This document shows, piece after piece, positions 51,001-60,400 of a stretch of DNA of 64,000 nt. The DNA comes from Sipunculus nudus. Its lineage: Eukaryota > Annelida > Sipuncula > Golfingiida > Sipunculidae. The notes under the pieces were generated by a model. It was given only the letters and a program-made list of their open reading frames with translations, was not told the DNA's origin and did not search any database. Each line of letters begins with the position of its first letter. Positions within the stretch are counted from its first letter, which is position 1. The position numbers were made by a program, and so were the translations under genes. Location of the stretch: assembly GCA_026874595.1 (NCBI GenBank), contig CM049310.1:69577556-69641555 (forward strand). The letters are read 5' to 3'.

Positions 51001-54000
51001 CCAGAATGCTTCCAAATTACCTAAAATTTCGAAGGAAAATTGTAAAACAAATGTTTCATACCTAATGAGGATGTATGGTACGACACCGACCAAATGCCTC
51101 TGCCGATACACACCCTCAAGAGGACTTAGCGACAGTGCTCCCGCCATATCAAAATTGTTTTCTGGGTCCACCACTGATGACATTATTTAACAGACAATGT
51201 GTGTTATGATAAATACGGTAAACCGCATTGCATGGGTCCCCCCCACACACACACATCTTAGAAAGAATTTGCGCCCACGCGTTCGTGTGCAACGTTGCTT
51301 ATAATACCGGTACTAGCTAAGTATATTATCTCCGCCCATTACAGAAAAATACTAGGTCTGTCACGTTAACACGCACAAATATCTTGAAAATCTCAGTTTG
51401 AAATAGCACGATCGAATACGGATTGGCGTTCATAATTTTTCTATTTATAAATATGTCGGTATTTGCTTATAGAAAATGCCTTTCCTCATAGGCAGTTGCC
51501 GCGGTTTAACTAAAAAGAGGGATTAAATACAATGCCCTGCTTTTTGCGTATTATAAACATGAGCTTTAGGACACCACTGATCTCAGCTTTGTGGATGTTA
51601 TTACCTGTAGGAAGTAAGCGTCAGTATGACGTCATTACTTGGCGTGTGTTACAAGCCCCGCTAGGTCTTGTTGGCAATTATTGTAACATTTTGCAATCAG
51701 CTTAATCTAATCAAACACCTTTGACAGACCCGGAGTCTGCGGCCACCGGGTGCCATTTACGACTATGAACCAATCACTCATGGATCAAATATCCTACTAA
51801 TTTTGTACGGCTAAGTATAAATTTGTCTTGGTCCAGTTAAGTTGTCCGTCTCTCACCAGCAAAAGCCCTATTCCTTATATTGATCTCCTGCATGCTTACA
51901 TTTAAGTAATCTCTCACCTACAGGCCTGTAACAAATCTCCTTTAACCGTTTTTATTTTTTCTTGTTGCGAGTTCACCCTGCAAGGTTTGGTCACTGACCA
52001 AATGGTTCATATCATGATATTCGGTATTCAGCAGTGAGAATGCAACAACCCCTACATATAAGGCATAATACAGTTGTGTTGACACAGTTGGGACATAAAT
52101 TGTAACTTAATGTTCAGTATGTATAAAAATATTATCACTAACTCTCAAGAAAATCAGATAATTGCTACCTGCATCTCGGGCAAGGCATGCCGGGAAGCCC
52201 TAAGGAGGGTCTATTCTCGGGCGTAGTCAAGTGGAGCCTTGAGGGAACCACCATTATCGGATGTTTTTCAGTAAATTGCATAAATACCCCTTTCAATTAG
52301 CATGATATTCCCGTTTGCGGATGTGTCGAATCAGACGAGAAACTCTTCCCCCAAAGGTGTTTGAACTCCATTCCTGAATGGACGCTGAATGTGATCAGGC
52401 CATCTCTCACCTAGCTGGCGCGTGGACCAGATATAAAATACTGTAGTAGGTGATGAACCGATATAGCTTTTATTCACGGGGAGAACTTTATTTGATTTCC
52501 AACAAGTTCGATGTTAAGATGCTTGTATAATATCATTTTTTATCCAGAAAGGACTTGTTGCCTTCGCAAAATTAACTCTGTCACACCCATTCATGGAGAA
52601 TATACACTAAAATCTGATACTAAATATCTGAGACTTAATTCATTGCCTAAAGGTTCTTTTTTTATTGATTTGACAGGATTTACTATACCATAGAATTCCC
52701 TAAATAATACAAATTCTAATTTTTAAAATAATAATAATAATAATAATTATAATAATAATAATAATAATGTGCTCAGCGAGCGCAGACCTCCGTCAAGACA
52801 GCTCATTACCCTAATATGGCAATGTCAGAAATGCAACATTTTTCATTATAGTAATGACCCCTATGCTGTGCGTTGATTTACTGACCCTTTCTCTGAAACG
52901 GCACATTCACGTGACCTAATTGTCCTCTGTGACAATAATGACACAGAGAAAAAAAAATATAGAGTTAAATATAATGACAAAAACAGTAAAATGTAGAGCT
53001 GAATATAATGAAACAAAGAGAAAAATGAAGAGTTCAGTGTAATGACACAGAGAGAAAAAATTAGAGCTCAATATAATGGCACAGAGAGAAAAAAATTAGA
53101 GCTCAGTATAATGACACAGAGAGGATATATGATTGAGAATCATGCTAATGGTTCTTGACAATAATTACAATAACTTTACAGTATCTGACTGGTTTAGCAC
53201 AGGAAAATGTTACAGGAACGTAATGAAATGAAAAAGCTTTAACAGTCAGTACTATAAACTGACCCCCGACCCGCCAAAACCTATAATTGAATGTAATTCA
53301 AATATACAGCTGAAGCGGATGCCACATCATCCAAATTCACTAGTTTATCATTTAGGAATGATATATAAATAGTTTTTATAGGGTATTTAAAATATGCGTT
53401 GTTGTCCGGTCTCAAGCCCTGTAACAATGTACTTAACGCACCAAACAAAGTGCCGGATATTCAAATTTATCACTAAAAGAGACATGATTTATGTACATTA
53501 TATATAAACATTGTCCATAATATCGAATGGGCGATATCTTATTTAACACCAACATGTCTTCAACATTTTGTTTCAATAATGAGTCATTTTGGATCTTGAC
53601 TGTGTCGGGTGTGGCCAATTATTTATAATTGAATCAATCGGAAGGGGAAGTTTTTCAGTTAAATGTGTATGTGGGTGTGTTTAATTGTACAGTTTAACCA
53701 GGAATTGTCACTTGTTGCGAACTAGATCATAGGTGGTATCATTGCGTGACGTCATTACTCTTATAATATAATTTAGAGCTCATTTTGTCAATTAAGTTTC
53801 TTTTAGGATATTAGATAATAGTTGAAAAGGAACCCGGGGAATAAGAGATGAAATCCAGCTGGTTATTTATCTACTGCGGCGTGTGAGTCTTCAACCAGAC
53901 AATTAGCGGTATGACAGCAGCTTCCTAGCGCAGCGACAGCAGGGCTCTAAGATTATATTATATTCCAAGATAATTAGATCTGGAATAACGAACTCGCGGC

Positions 54001-57000
54001 CTCTTCTTGAAGTTTAAAATCCGTTGGGGAATCTACTGTTGGCTCAGATTTCCCAGAAGAATATCACTGGGAAATTATCCACCGTGACACCGTTAATGAC
54101 AGGATCAATATGTTAGAATGTTTTCACTCGCTAGGATCACCAGTCTTATAATAATTGGTGCCTGTTTGAAATAATAGATCCACTCTGAGAAAAACAAAAT
54201 TTAAGATTTTTCGGGAACAAATACGATAATACATACTAAAACGATAAAGATAATGCAAATATTGGTCCGCTTGATGGATCTAAAACGCTTCTTTACTAGT
54301 CTTTAGGGATACAGACGGTTAGTATGTTACACTTTAAGAACATCCACTGCTGTTGTAATACTGTTTCCGTTACAATACAAACGGTTGTTATGATATTGCG
54401 CTGTAGGAACACATAATAATGATAAAGATTTGTGTTTCGAGGTGGAATTAAACTAATTATAATCTTGTCTTTGGACCGAAAGTTGTTATAATCTTGTGTT
54501 TGGAGGTGGACTGACAGCTGATTATAATAAATCTTTTGACTGGTGGTTGGTATAATCTTGTGATTTAGGGTGACTGACAGCTGATTATGATTTTGTCTTT
54601 GGACTGTTGATTGGTATAATCTGGTGCTTGGAGGTGGAATTACAGCTCTTATACTTTTGTCATTGCAACTGGACTGACAGCTGTGGTTACTTTGTCTTTG
54701 CAGGTTGACTGACAGCTGTTATAATTTTGTCTTTGGACTGGGGGTTGGTATAATATCGTGTTTTGAGGTGAACTGACAGCTGTACGTAATCATCTTGTCT
54801 TTGCAGGTGGACTGACAGCTGTTATAATTTTGTCTTTGGACTGGGGGTTGGTATAATATTGTGTTTTGAGGTGAACTGACAGCTGTACGTAATCATCTTG
54901 TCTTTGCAGGTGGACTGACAGCTGTTATAATTTTGTCTTTGGACTGGGGGTTGGTATAATATTGTGTTTTGAGGTGAACTGACAGTTGTACGTAATCATC
55001 TTGTCTTTGCAGGTGGACTGACAGCTGTTATAATTTTGTCTTTAGACTGGGGGTTGGTATAATATCGTGTTTTGAGGTGAACTGACAGCTGTACGTAATC
55101 ATCTTGTCTTTGCAGGTGGACTGACAGCTGTTATAATTTTGTCTTTAGACTGGGGGTTGGTATAATATCGTGTTTTGAAGTGAACTGACAGCTGTACGTA
55201 ATCATCTTGTCCTTGCAGGTGGACTGACAGCTGTTATAATTTTGTCTTTGGACTGGGGGTTGGTATAATATCGTGTTTTGAGGTGAACTGACAGCTGTAC
55301 GTAATCATCTTGTCTTTGCAGGTGGACTGACAGCTGTTATAATTTTGTCTTTAGACAGGGGGTTGGTATAATATCGTGTTTTGAGGTGAACTGACAGCTG
55401 TACGTAATCATCTTGTCTTTGCAGGTGGACTGACAGCTGTTATAATTTTGTCTTTGGACTGGGGGTTGGTATAATATCGTGTTTTGAGGTGAACTGACAG
55501 CTGTACGTAATCATCTTGTCTTTGCAGGTGGACTGACAGCTGTTATAATTTTGTCTTTAGACTGGGGGTTGGTATAATATCGTGTTTTGAGGTGAACTGA
55601 CAGCTGTACGTAATCATCTTGTCTTTGCAGGTGGACTGACAGCTGTTATAATTTTGTCTTTGGACTGGGGGTTGGTATTATATCGTGTTTTGAGGTGAAC
55701 TGACAGCTGTACGTAATCATCTTGTCTTTGCAGGTGGACTGACAGCTGTTATAATTTTGTCTTTAGACTGGGGGTTGGTATAATATCGTGTTTTGAGGTA
55801 AACTGACAGCTGTACGTAATCATCTTGTCTTTGCAGGTGGACTGACAGCTGTTATAATTTTGTCTTTAGACTGGGGGTTGGTATAATATCGTGTTTTGAG
55901 GTGAACTGACAGCTGTACGTAATCATCTTGTCTTTGCAGGTGGACTGACAGCTGTTATAATTTTGTCTTTAGACTGGGGGTTGGTATAATATCGTGTTTT
56001 GAGGTGAACTGACAGCTGTACGTAATCATCTTGTCTTTGCAGGTGGACTGACAGCTGTTATAATTTTGTCTTTGGACTGGGGGTTGGTATAATATCGTGT
56101 TTTGAGGTGAACTGACAGCTGTACGTAATCATCTTGTCCTTGCAGGTGGACTGACAGCTGTTATAATTTTGTCTTTGGACTGGGGTTGGTATAATATCGT
56201 GTTTTGAGGTGAACTGACAGCTGTACGTAATCATCTTGTCTTTGCAGGTGGACTGACAGCTGTTATAATTTTGTCTTTAGACTGGGGGTTGGTATAATAT
56301 CGTGTTTTGAGGTGAACTGACAGCTGTACGTAATCATCTTGTCTTTGCAGGTGGACTGACAGCTGTTATAATTTTGTCTTTGGACTGGGGGTTGGTATAA
56401 TATCGTGTTTTGAGGTGAACTGACAGCTGTACGTAATCATCTTGTCTTTGCAGGTGGACTGACAGCTGTTATAATTTTGTCTTTAGACTGGGGGTTGGTA
56501 TAATATCGTGTTTTGAGGTGAACTGACAGCTGTACGTAATCATCTTGTCTTTGCAGGTGGACTGACAGCTGTTATAATTTTGTCTTTGGACTGGGGGTTG
56601 GTATTATATCGTGTTTTGAGGTGAACTGACAGCTGTACGTAATCATCTTGTCTTTGCAGGTGGACTGACAGCTGTTATAATTTTGTCTTTAGACTGGGGG
56701 TTGGTATAATATCGTGTTTTGAGGTAAACTGACAGCTGTACGTAATCATCTTGTCTTTGCAGGTGGACTGACAGCTGTTATAATTTTGTCTTTAGACTGG
56801 GGGTTGGTATAATATCGTGTTTTAAAGTGAACTGACAGCTGTACGTAATCATCTTGTCTTTGCAGGTGCACTGACAGCTGTTATAATTTTGTCTTTAGAC
56901 TGGGGGTTGGTATAATATCGTGTTTTGAGGTGAACTGACAGCTGTACGTAATCATCTTGTCTTTGCAGGTGGACTGACAGCTGTTATATACACTGACGCC

Positions 57001-57049
57001 TTCCAGACCGCCGTCATGATGCTCGGGGCTCTGGCCATGACAGTCATCA
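38993..57049 (+). CDS. SLC5-family Na+/solute cotransporter (SGLT/SMIT-like), 5' half, seven exons
   Basis: Joined exons 38993-39076, 41425-41496, 43244-43348, 44790-44849, 45361-45465, 46381-46486 and 56969-57049 give about 204 residues, the first six or so membrane segments of a roughly 600-700-residue sodium symporter with a LeuT-like fold. Every junction has GT-AG ends and matching phase (0,0,0,0,0,1). Family hallmarks in order are [41 protein letters not shown] (the unwound Na+/substrate-binding helix), [19 protein letters not shown], and [13 protein letters not shown]. It would use the Na+ gradient to import a sugar or polyol; whether glucose, myo-inositol or another substrate is not decidable here. 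The 3' exons lie beyond the window. Intron 6 is over 10 kb and carries the splice-site minisatellite; an antisense LTR element sits in intron 7. Confidence 0.9.
40359..40475 (+). repeat. dispersed repeat family B, copy 2 (SLC5 intron 1)
   Basis: GATTATACACTT, GCAGGTGTGGTAGTG, GGGCCTGGGTAACAC, AAGCGTGTGCTACTACCCTG and GTCACGTAG align in order with 22701-22826. Confidence 0.55.
41425..41496 (+). CDS. SLC5 exon 2
   Basis: This 24-codon exon is in a different frame from the longer open frame at the same place. Acceptor ATTGCAG|ACG, donor CCG|GTGAGT, phase 0 at both ends. It encodes the conserved loop [18 protein letters not shown] ending in WWP, which lies between the first segment and the VGASLF helix in SGLT-type proteins. 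A 72-bp exon here is what the family pattern predicts. Confidence 0.85.
43100..43172. repeat. GT-rich minisatellite (SLC5 intron 2)
   Basis: A GTGTGCGTGGGTGTGTGATG unit of about 20 bp is repeated, within a wider GTGG/GTATG-rich stretch just upstream of exon 3. Confidence 0.7.
43244..43348 (+). CDS. SLC5 exon 3 (TM1, Na+ site)
   Basis: 35 codons, acceptor TTTTCAG|GTT, donor AAT|GTAAGA. It contains [18 protein letters not shown] and [10 protein letters not shown], the broken helix that in the LeuT fold contributes to the Na2 and sugar sites. The Glu in NIGSEHF is found in myo-inositol transporters and many invertebrate members, whereas mammalian SGLT1 has Gly. Confidence 0.9.
43973..44062. repeat. 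two-copy tandem duplication (SLC5 intron 3)
   Basis: GTCGGTCACCCCAGATGG is followed by TGAAATCAACAA, and again about 46 bp later by GTCGGTCGTCCCAGATGG and AGAAATCAACAA. Confidence 0.65.
44790..44849 (+). CDS. SLC5 exon 4 (TM2)
   Basis: 20 codons, acceptor TTCTTTTAG|TCC, donor GGG|GTAAGT. It encodes the second core helix, [20 protein letters not shown]. The Trp and the FLPVY motif are typical of the family. Confidence 0.9.
45361..45465 (+). CDS. SLC5 exon 5
   Basis: 35 codons, acceptor AATTTTCCAG|GTT, donor GCA|GTAAGT. It encodes [20 protein letters not shown] followed by a hydrophobic helix ending LYIVTKLA. The (M/L)PEYLxKRFGG motif is one of the most conserved segments of SLC5 sugar transporters. 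Confidence 0.92.
45950..46205 (+). repeat. dispersed repeat family A, copy 4 (in SLC5 intron 5)
   Basis: It shares CTTATTCGGCCCTATTCCCAG, TTCATTCGTGCATAATTGACTG, CGAAATCTAATCGAGTCTTC, TCATGAAAATCCG and a terminal CTTGGCGGAG with the other copies. Confidence 0.7.
46381..46486 (+). CDS. SLC5 exon 6
   Basis: 106 nt, acceptor TTTTACCTGGCAG|GTC, donor TTAG|GTGAGT, phase 1. It encodes [19 protein letters not shown] and the next helix [16 protein letters not shown] plus the first base of a Gly codon completed by exon 7. Confidence 0.92.
49976..50490. repeat. about 143-bp repeat carrying TGACCTTGA motifs
   Basis: Three diverged modules, at about 50130, 50274 and 50417, share GTTCGAAAA(C/T)..GGTGACCTT followed by a TCAAGGTCAAAT(C)AG..GGAATAG pattern. 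The period is about 143-145 bp. The block begins with a GTCGTCGTCGG stretch. Confidence 0.6.
52935..53127. repeat. about 41-bp tandem repeat, five diverged copies
   Basis: The unit ATAATGACACAGAGAGAAAAA followed by TTAGAGCTCAGT recurs about every 40 bp. The last two or three copies are most alike. Confidence 0.8.
54440..54697. repeat. degenerate margin of the 103-bp array
   Basis: It contains irregular, diverged copies of AGGTGGACTGACAGCTG, TTTTGTCTTTGGACTG and TTGGTATAATCTTGTG at variable spacing. These are the same sub-motifs that make up the regular array next door, so this looks like the older edge of it. Confidence 0.75.
54698..56968 (+). repeat. 103-bp minisatellite repeating the exon 7 splice acceptor
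   Basis: Twenty-two units, 21 of 103 bp and one of 102 bp (starting 56140, missing a G). TTGCAG starts at 54698, 54801, 54904 and every 103 bp to 56140, then at 56242 and every 103 bp to 56963, where the real exon 7 begins. Each unit has two parts. A 64-nt part starts GTGGACTGACAGCTGTTATA, identical to the first 20 nt of exon 7 except one C substitution at 56860 and one T at 54698. A 39-nt part starts GTGAACTGACAGCTGTACGT and ends CTTGTCTTTGCAG. The motif GTG(G/A)ACTGACAGCTGT therefore occurs twice per unit. Confidence 0.97.
56969..57049 (+). CDS. SLC5 exon 7
   Basis: 81 nt. It encodes the end of the split Gly codon, then [20 protein letters not shown] and ALAMTVIS. GGLxAVIYTDxxQ is a near-invariant SLC5 segment, so this copy is the true exon. 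The donor is ATCA|GTAGGC at 57050, phase 1. The acceptor TCTTTGCAG is the last of 23 near-identical copies. The next exon is not in the window. Confidence 0.9.
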
Positions 57050-57269
57050 GTAGGCATTCATCTTTATAACAATTTTATATCTTTACTTAAAATGATTCAA
57101 CGAGATGTACATGTGTATCTTATTCTCATATAAACGAATGAAGCAAAAATATGCAGGCATACAAATAATTTCCCTTCATATAAACACAAAGATTAACAAC
57201 ATTCGATAAGATGTGTGTGTATATGTGTGTATGAGAGTGTGTGTGATGGTGTATGTGTGTGTATAATTT

Positions 57270-58730
57270 TTAGCTCAGCTGACTATAAGTCATCTGAGCT
57301 ATAGTCGTGGTCCATTGTCCGTCGTCCGTCCGTCCGTCCGTCTGTCCGTCCGTCCGTAGATGTGGCACGTTTTGAAACCGTGAGACCAAGGAATCCAAAA
57401 TTCAGCATAATGTTAGATGTCCCCAAGATCTCCTACCAAGCCGAAAACTGGGTCTTTGCGACTTCATTCCTTTGAGAATATTAAGGAAAAATCTCAATTT
57501 TTTATTAAAAACCTATTTTCACACTTCAGGACTGCCTAATATCAAAACCACTCATCTGTTTTTCCTCATATTTCCTATAAATAATCCTCCATATAATTCC
57601 TATGTACATGCCAGAAATTAGGTCTGTATTATATAATTTAAAAAAGTTATGGGCCCAAAAATAATGCATTTTGTAAATGATCAGGAAAGAAATTTTATCA
57701 CTTAACACAAAACTTGTTGAAGCTAAGCACTTTTTTTCCAGTAATATTACTTTTATTAATCAAAATTAAATTGTATACCCAAAATTAGATCAAAATCTTT
57801 TAAAATTTTTAAAATATTAGCAAAAATAAAAAATTGGTACCTTAAATTTTGCCCAACTTTGACCATGGCACGTTTTTTTCCTGTAAGTACTGTGGATTTA
57901 ATTTTCACAGCATGTTTTTGTTAGCATTTCAACTGTTAACACCAAAAATTTGAAACCAGTTGATCAAAAACTGTAGATTTTAATCAAGTTTTCAAGCACC
58001 ATGTAACATATTGTTTACATCAAGCTAGTGTTATGCAGTTTGCAAGAGCTCAGCTCCCCAGCTTCAGCTCTAAGTTCCTTAAATTCGGCATACAGTTAGA
58101 TGTCTCCAAAATCCCCTACCATGCCAAGAATTTGGTCACTAGGACCTTCGAGATATTAATGAAAAACTTCATTTTTCCATTAATACCCATTGTTACACTT
58201 CAAGACTGCCTAATATCAAAACCACTGATCTGAACTTTAATCATAAATAATATACATATTTTTCATTCTCTATGCACATGCAAGAATGATGTCAGTATTG
58301 CGTAATTGTTTTAAGTTATGGGCCCAAACATAATGCACTTTGTAAAAAATCAAGAAATATATTTACTCCCTTAACAAGGGCATTGCTGAAGCTAGAGATT
58401 TTTTTGTCAGGGATGTAACATTATTTAATCAAGATTCAATTGAATACCCAAAATTAGTTCTGAATTTTTCAAATTTTATAAGTTATTAGTATAAATATAA
58501 AATTAGTACCTTAAATTTTGCCCAACTGTAACCATGGCACGTTTGTTTCCCGTGAGCACTGTTGATATAATTTTCATATCATGCACACATAAGGATTTCA
58601 GCTTTTTAGTTTAGAAAGCTGAAAGAAATTGGCCAAAAATTGTAGCTTATATTAATGTTTTTAATGAGACCCTGTCAGACTTTGGCTCTCTCCAGCCCCT
58701 CTTGAGTCACCTGTATGTTGACCTTGTTGA
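57270..58730. repeat. GTCCGTCC-headed repeat with two tandem ~680-bp modules
   Basis: The head is an imperfect palindrome, AGCTCAGCTGACTATAAG with TCATCTGAGCT, then a (GTCC)n stretch at 57317-57357. Two related modules follow, about 57380-57990 and 58078-58640. Shared blocks include TTAGATGTC, GACTGCCTAATATCAAAACC, GTTATGGGCCCAAA.ATAATGCA, GCTGAAGCTA-like, ATACCCAAAATTAG and GTACCTTAAATTTTGCCCAAC. Identity is about 70% by eye. No coding potential. It lies in SLC5 intron 7. Confidence 0.75.
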
Positions 58731-59438
58731 CCGTTCATCAAATTATGCATGCTTGAGGCGAGAATCCAGGCAGCTTATGGCCAGCCACAGTTGATCCAGG
58801 TGTCCAACCCAACTCATCTAGTAGTTTTAACCAACAACATAACAATAAACAATAAATTAATAAATTTTTATTGGTGTTAATAACAAATTAAAGAAAAATA
58901 GAAAAGGAATTTGTTAGTTTATAATAACAGGAAATTAACTTGCAGTTAATGATGATATAAGAATCTTGTATCGATGGGTAAAATGTCACATATTCCAAAT
59001 AACACCATGCAGTCACCTATGGCATTTTTCAGTTCAATTTTAATGATAAAGTAAATCATATTATTCATTACTAATCATTAGGGATTATATGAAGGAAATT
59101 AATGATAGAAAAAGATGCAGTTGATGCAGTTGATAATATTAATCTAGATTCCTACTGTGTCTAGTGTGTACATTGATGTGAAATTAGTCCAACATGAATT
59201 TTTTACAGTTATTTTTTAATATAAATAAAAGCCATAAAACCAGGTACTTATGATCATTATTTAAATGTGGGAATTTTGTATATTCTGGATTCTCAACATC
59301 ATTGTTTGGTGAAAACTGAATAAATACCAGACATGGTGGGAATACTTTGTAATTGTATTTAAATACGAATATGATTGTGTACTCCATTATAAAATTTCTT
59401 GCATAAGAATGGGAATTCAGGTAAAAATGAAAGTATAT
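58731..59438. other. SLC5 intron 7, nothing recognised
   Basis: AT-rich sequence between the tandem repeat and the LTR, with no exon of the cotransporter visible. Confidence 0.4.
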
Positions 59439-60169
59439 TGTTACGGTCCCTTTTCACACCAAACAACTCAGGCTGAACCGTAACACATATGCTCAGACAC
59501 GTTCTCTTCAAATGAATACGTAACCAAAATATGGGTGCAAAAACAGTACTATATTACTAGATTACAATATTTACATTCATACACAAATAATATAATAGTC
59601 AATACATAACGTAATTTATAACCAAGTCTCTGACGAAAACTGAGTCTCTAAATAACGAACTGTAACGAAATACTTAACTGAATCCGGTATACGAGAAACT
59701 GAAGTCCATCATCAACACATAATTCGGGCACACACAAAACTGAAGTCCTGTATTAATCCATGTGGCACCAAACAAACAAAGTCTCTCCTCTTCCTAAATA
59801 ATAAAGTTCATGGCGTGGTTTATGGCATTCCGTGGGCTTGGGGACCAAGAGCCCACGGTCACGGTCCCCGGGGATAACAGCAATGTGGCGTTTCAAAGTC
59901 AATAGTCCCGCCTCGTACTGCAGGCGAGTTCGTTTTATAGGTTTTCAACAATGGGTGAAAACCGCAGAAGTTTGTGGTTTTGCTTGAGAGAAACGATAGC
60001 GCCGGCAGAACTGCAAAACCAGTACTGAATGGTCCAAGAATAGTTTTTATGTTTCTCAAAGCGCGTCAGTAGTCACTGATAGCGGGGTGGATCCATAAGC
60101 GTGGAAACGGGGGCGGCCACACCACTTCGTGGCGCCATCTTCCGATGTCCGGGTGACGTCCATGCAACA
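59439..60169 (-). repeat. 3' LTR of the Gmr1-like element
   Basis: 731 bp with TG..CA ends. On the minus strand it begins TGTTGCATGGACG right after the polypurine tract and ends GGGACCGTAACA. A TATA-like TATAAAA lies on the minus strand at 59933-59939. The 5' LTR is outside the window, so identity between LTRs and a target duplication cannot be judged. Confidence 0.8.
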
Positions 60170-60180
60170 CCCCCACCCTT
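60170..60180 (-). other. polypurine tract
   Basis: AAGGGTGGGGG on the minus strand directly abuts the LTR start TGTTGC. This is the expected position of the plus-strand primer in reverse transcription. Confidence 0.75.
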
Positions 60181-60400
60181 AAAAGAAAGAAGGTAAGGAG
60201 AGCAAAGCATTAGCACTGTATGACGAGTATATGAGTAGTTTGACATCTTAAGCATTAGTTTATGCTTCTTACAGCTAATTAATTATCATCACAAATAGTA
60301 TAATCAGCAATATCTTAATACATGTAATATATGTAATACAACTCTTCCAAAGGACAAAACATGTCCGAGGCTATAACAAGAGTCAATTATCAGATCAAAA
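60181..60400. other. short untranslated gap between pol and 3' LTR
   Basis: No envelope-like or other open frame follows the pol stop; the gap is only about 220 bp. Confidence 0.6.

Larger units (their letters stand above)
46487..54439 (+). other. SLC5 intron 6, part before the minisatellite
   Basis: No exon was found between exon 6 and the repeat array, and none is needed, since exon 6 and exon 7 are contiguous in the protein family. It holds AT/TAA microsatellites (47743-47763, 52727-52768), C and AC runs near 50870-50905, and the repeats listed separately. Confidence 0.6.

Noticed and set aside
54698-56968. CRISPR-like or promoter array
   Set aside because: Direct head-to-tail units without unique spacers, in a eukaryotic intron, ending in a coding exon; it is a minisatellite.
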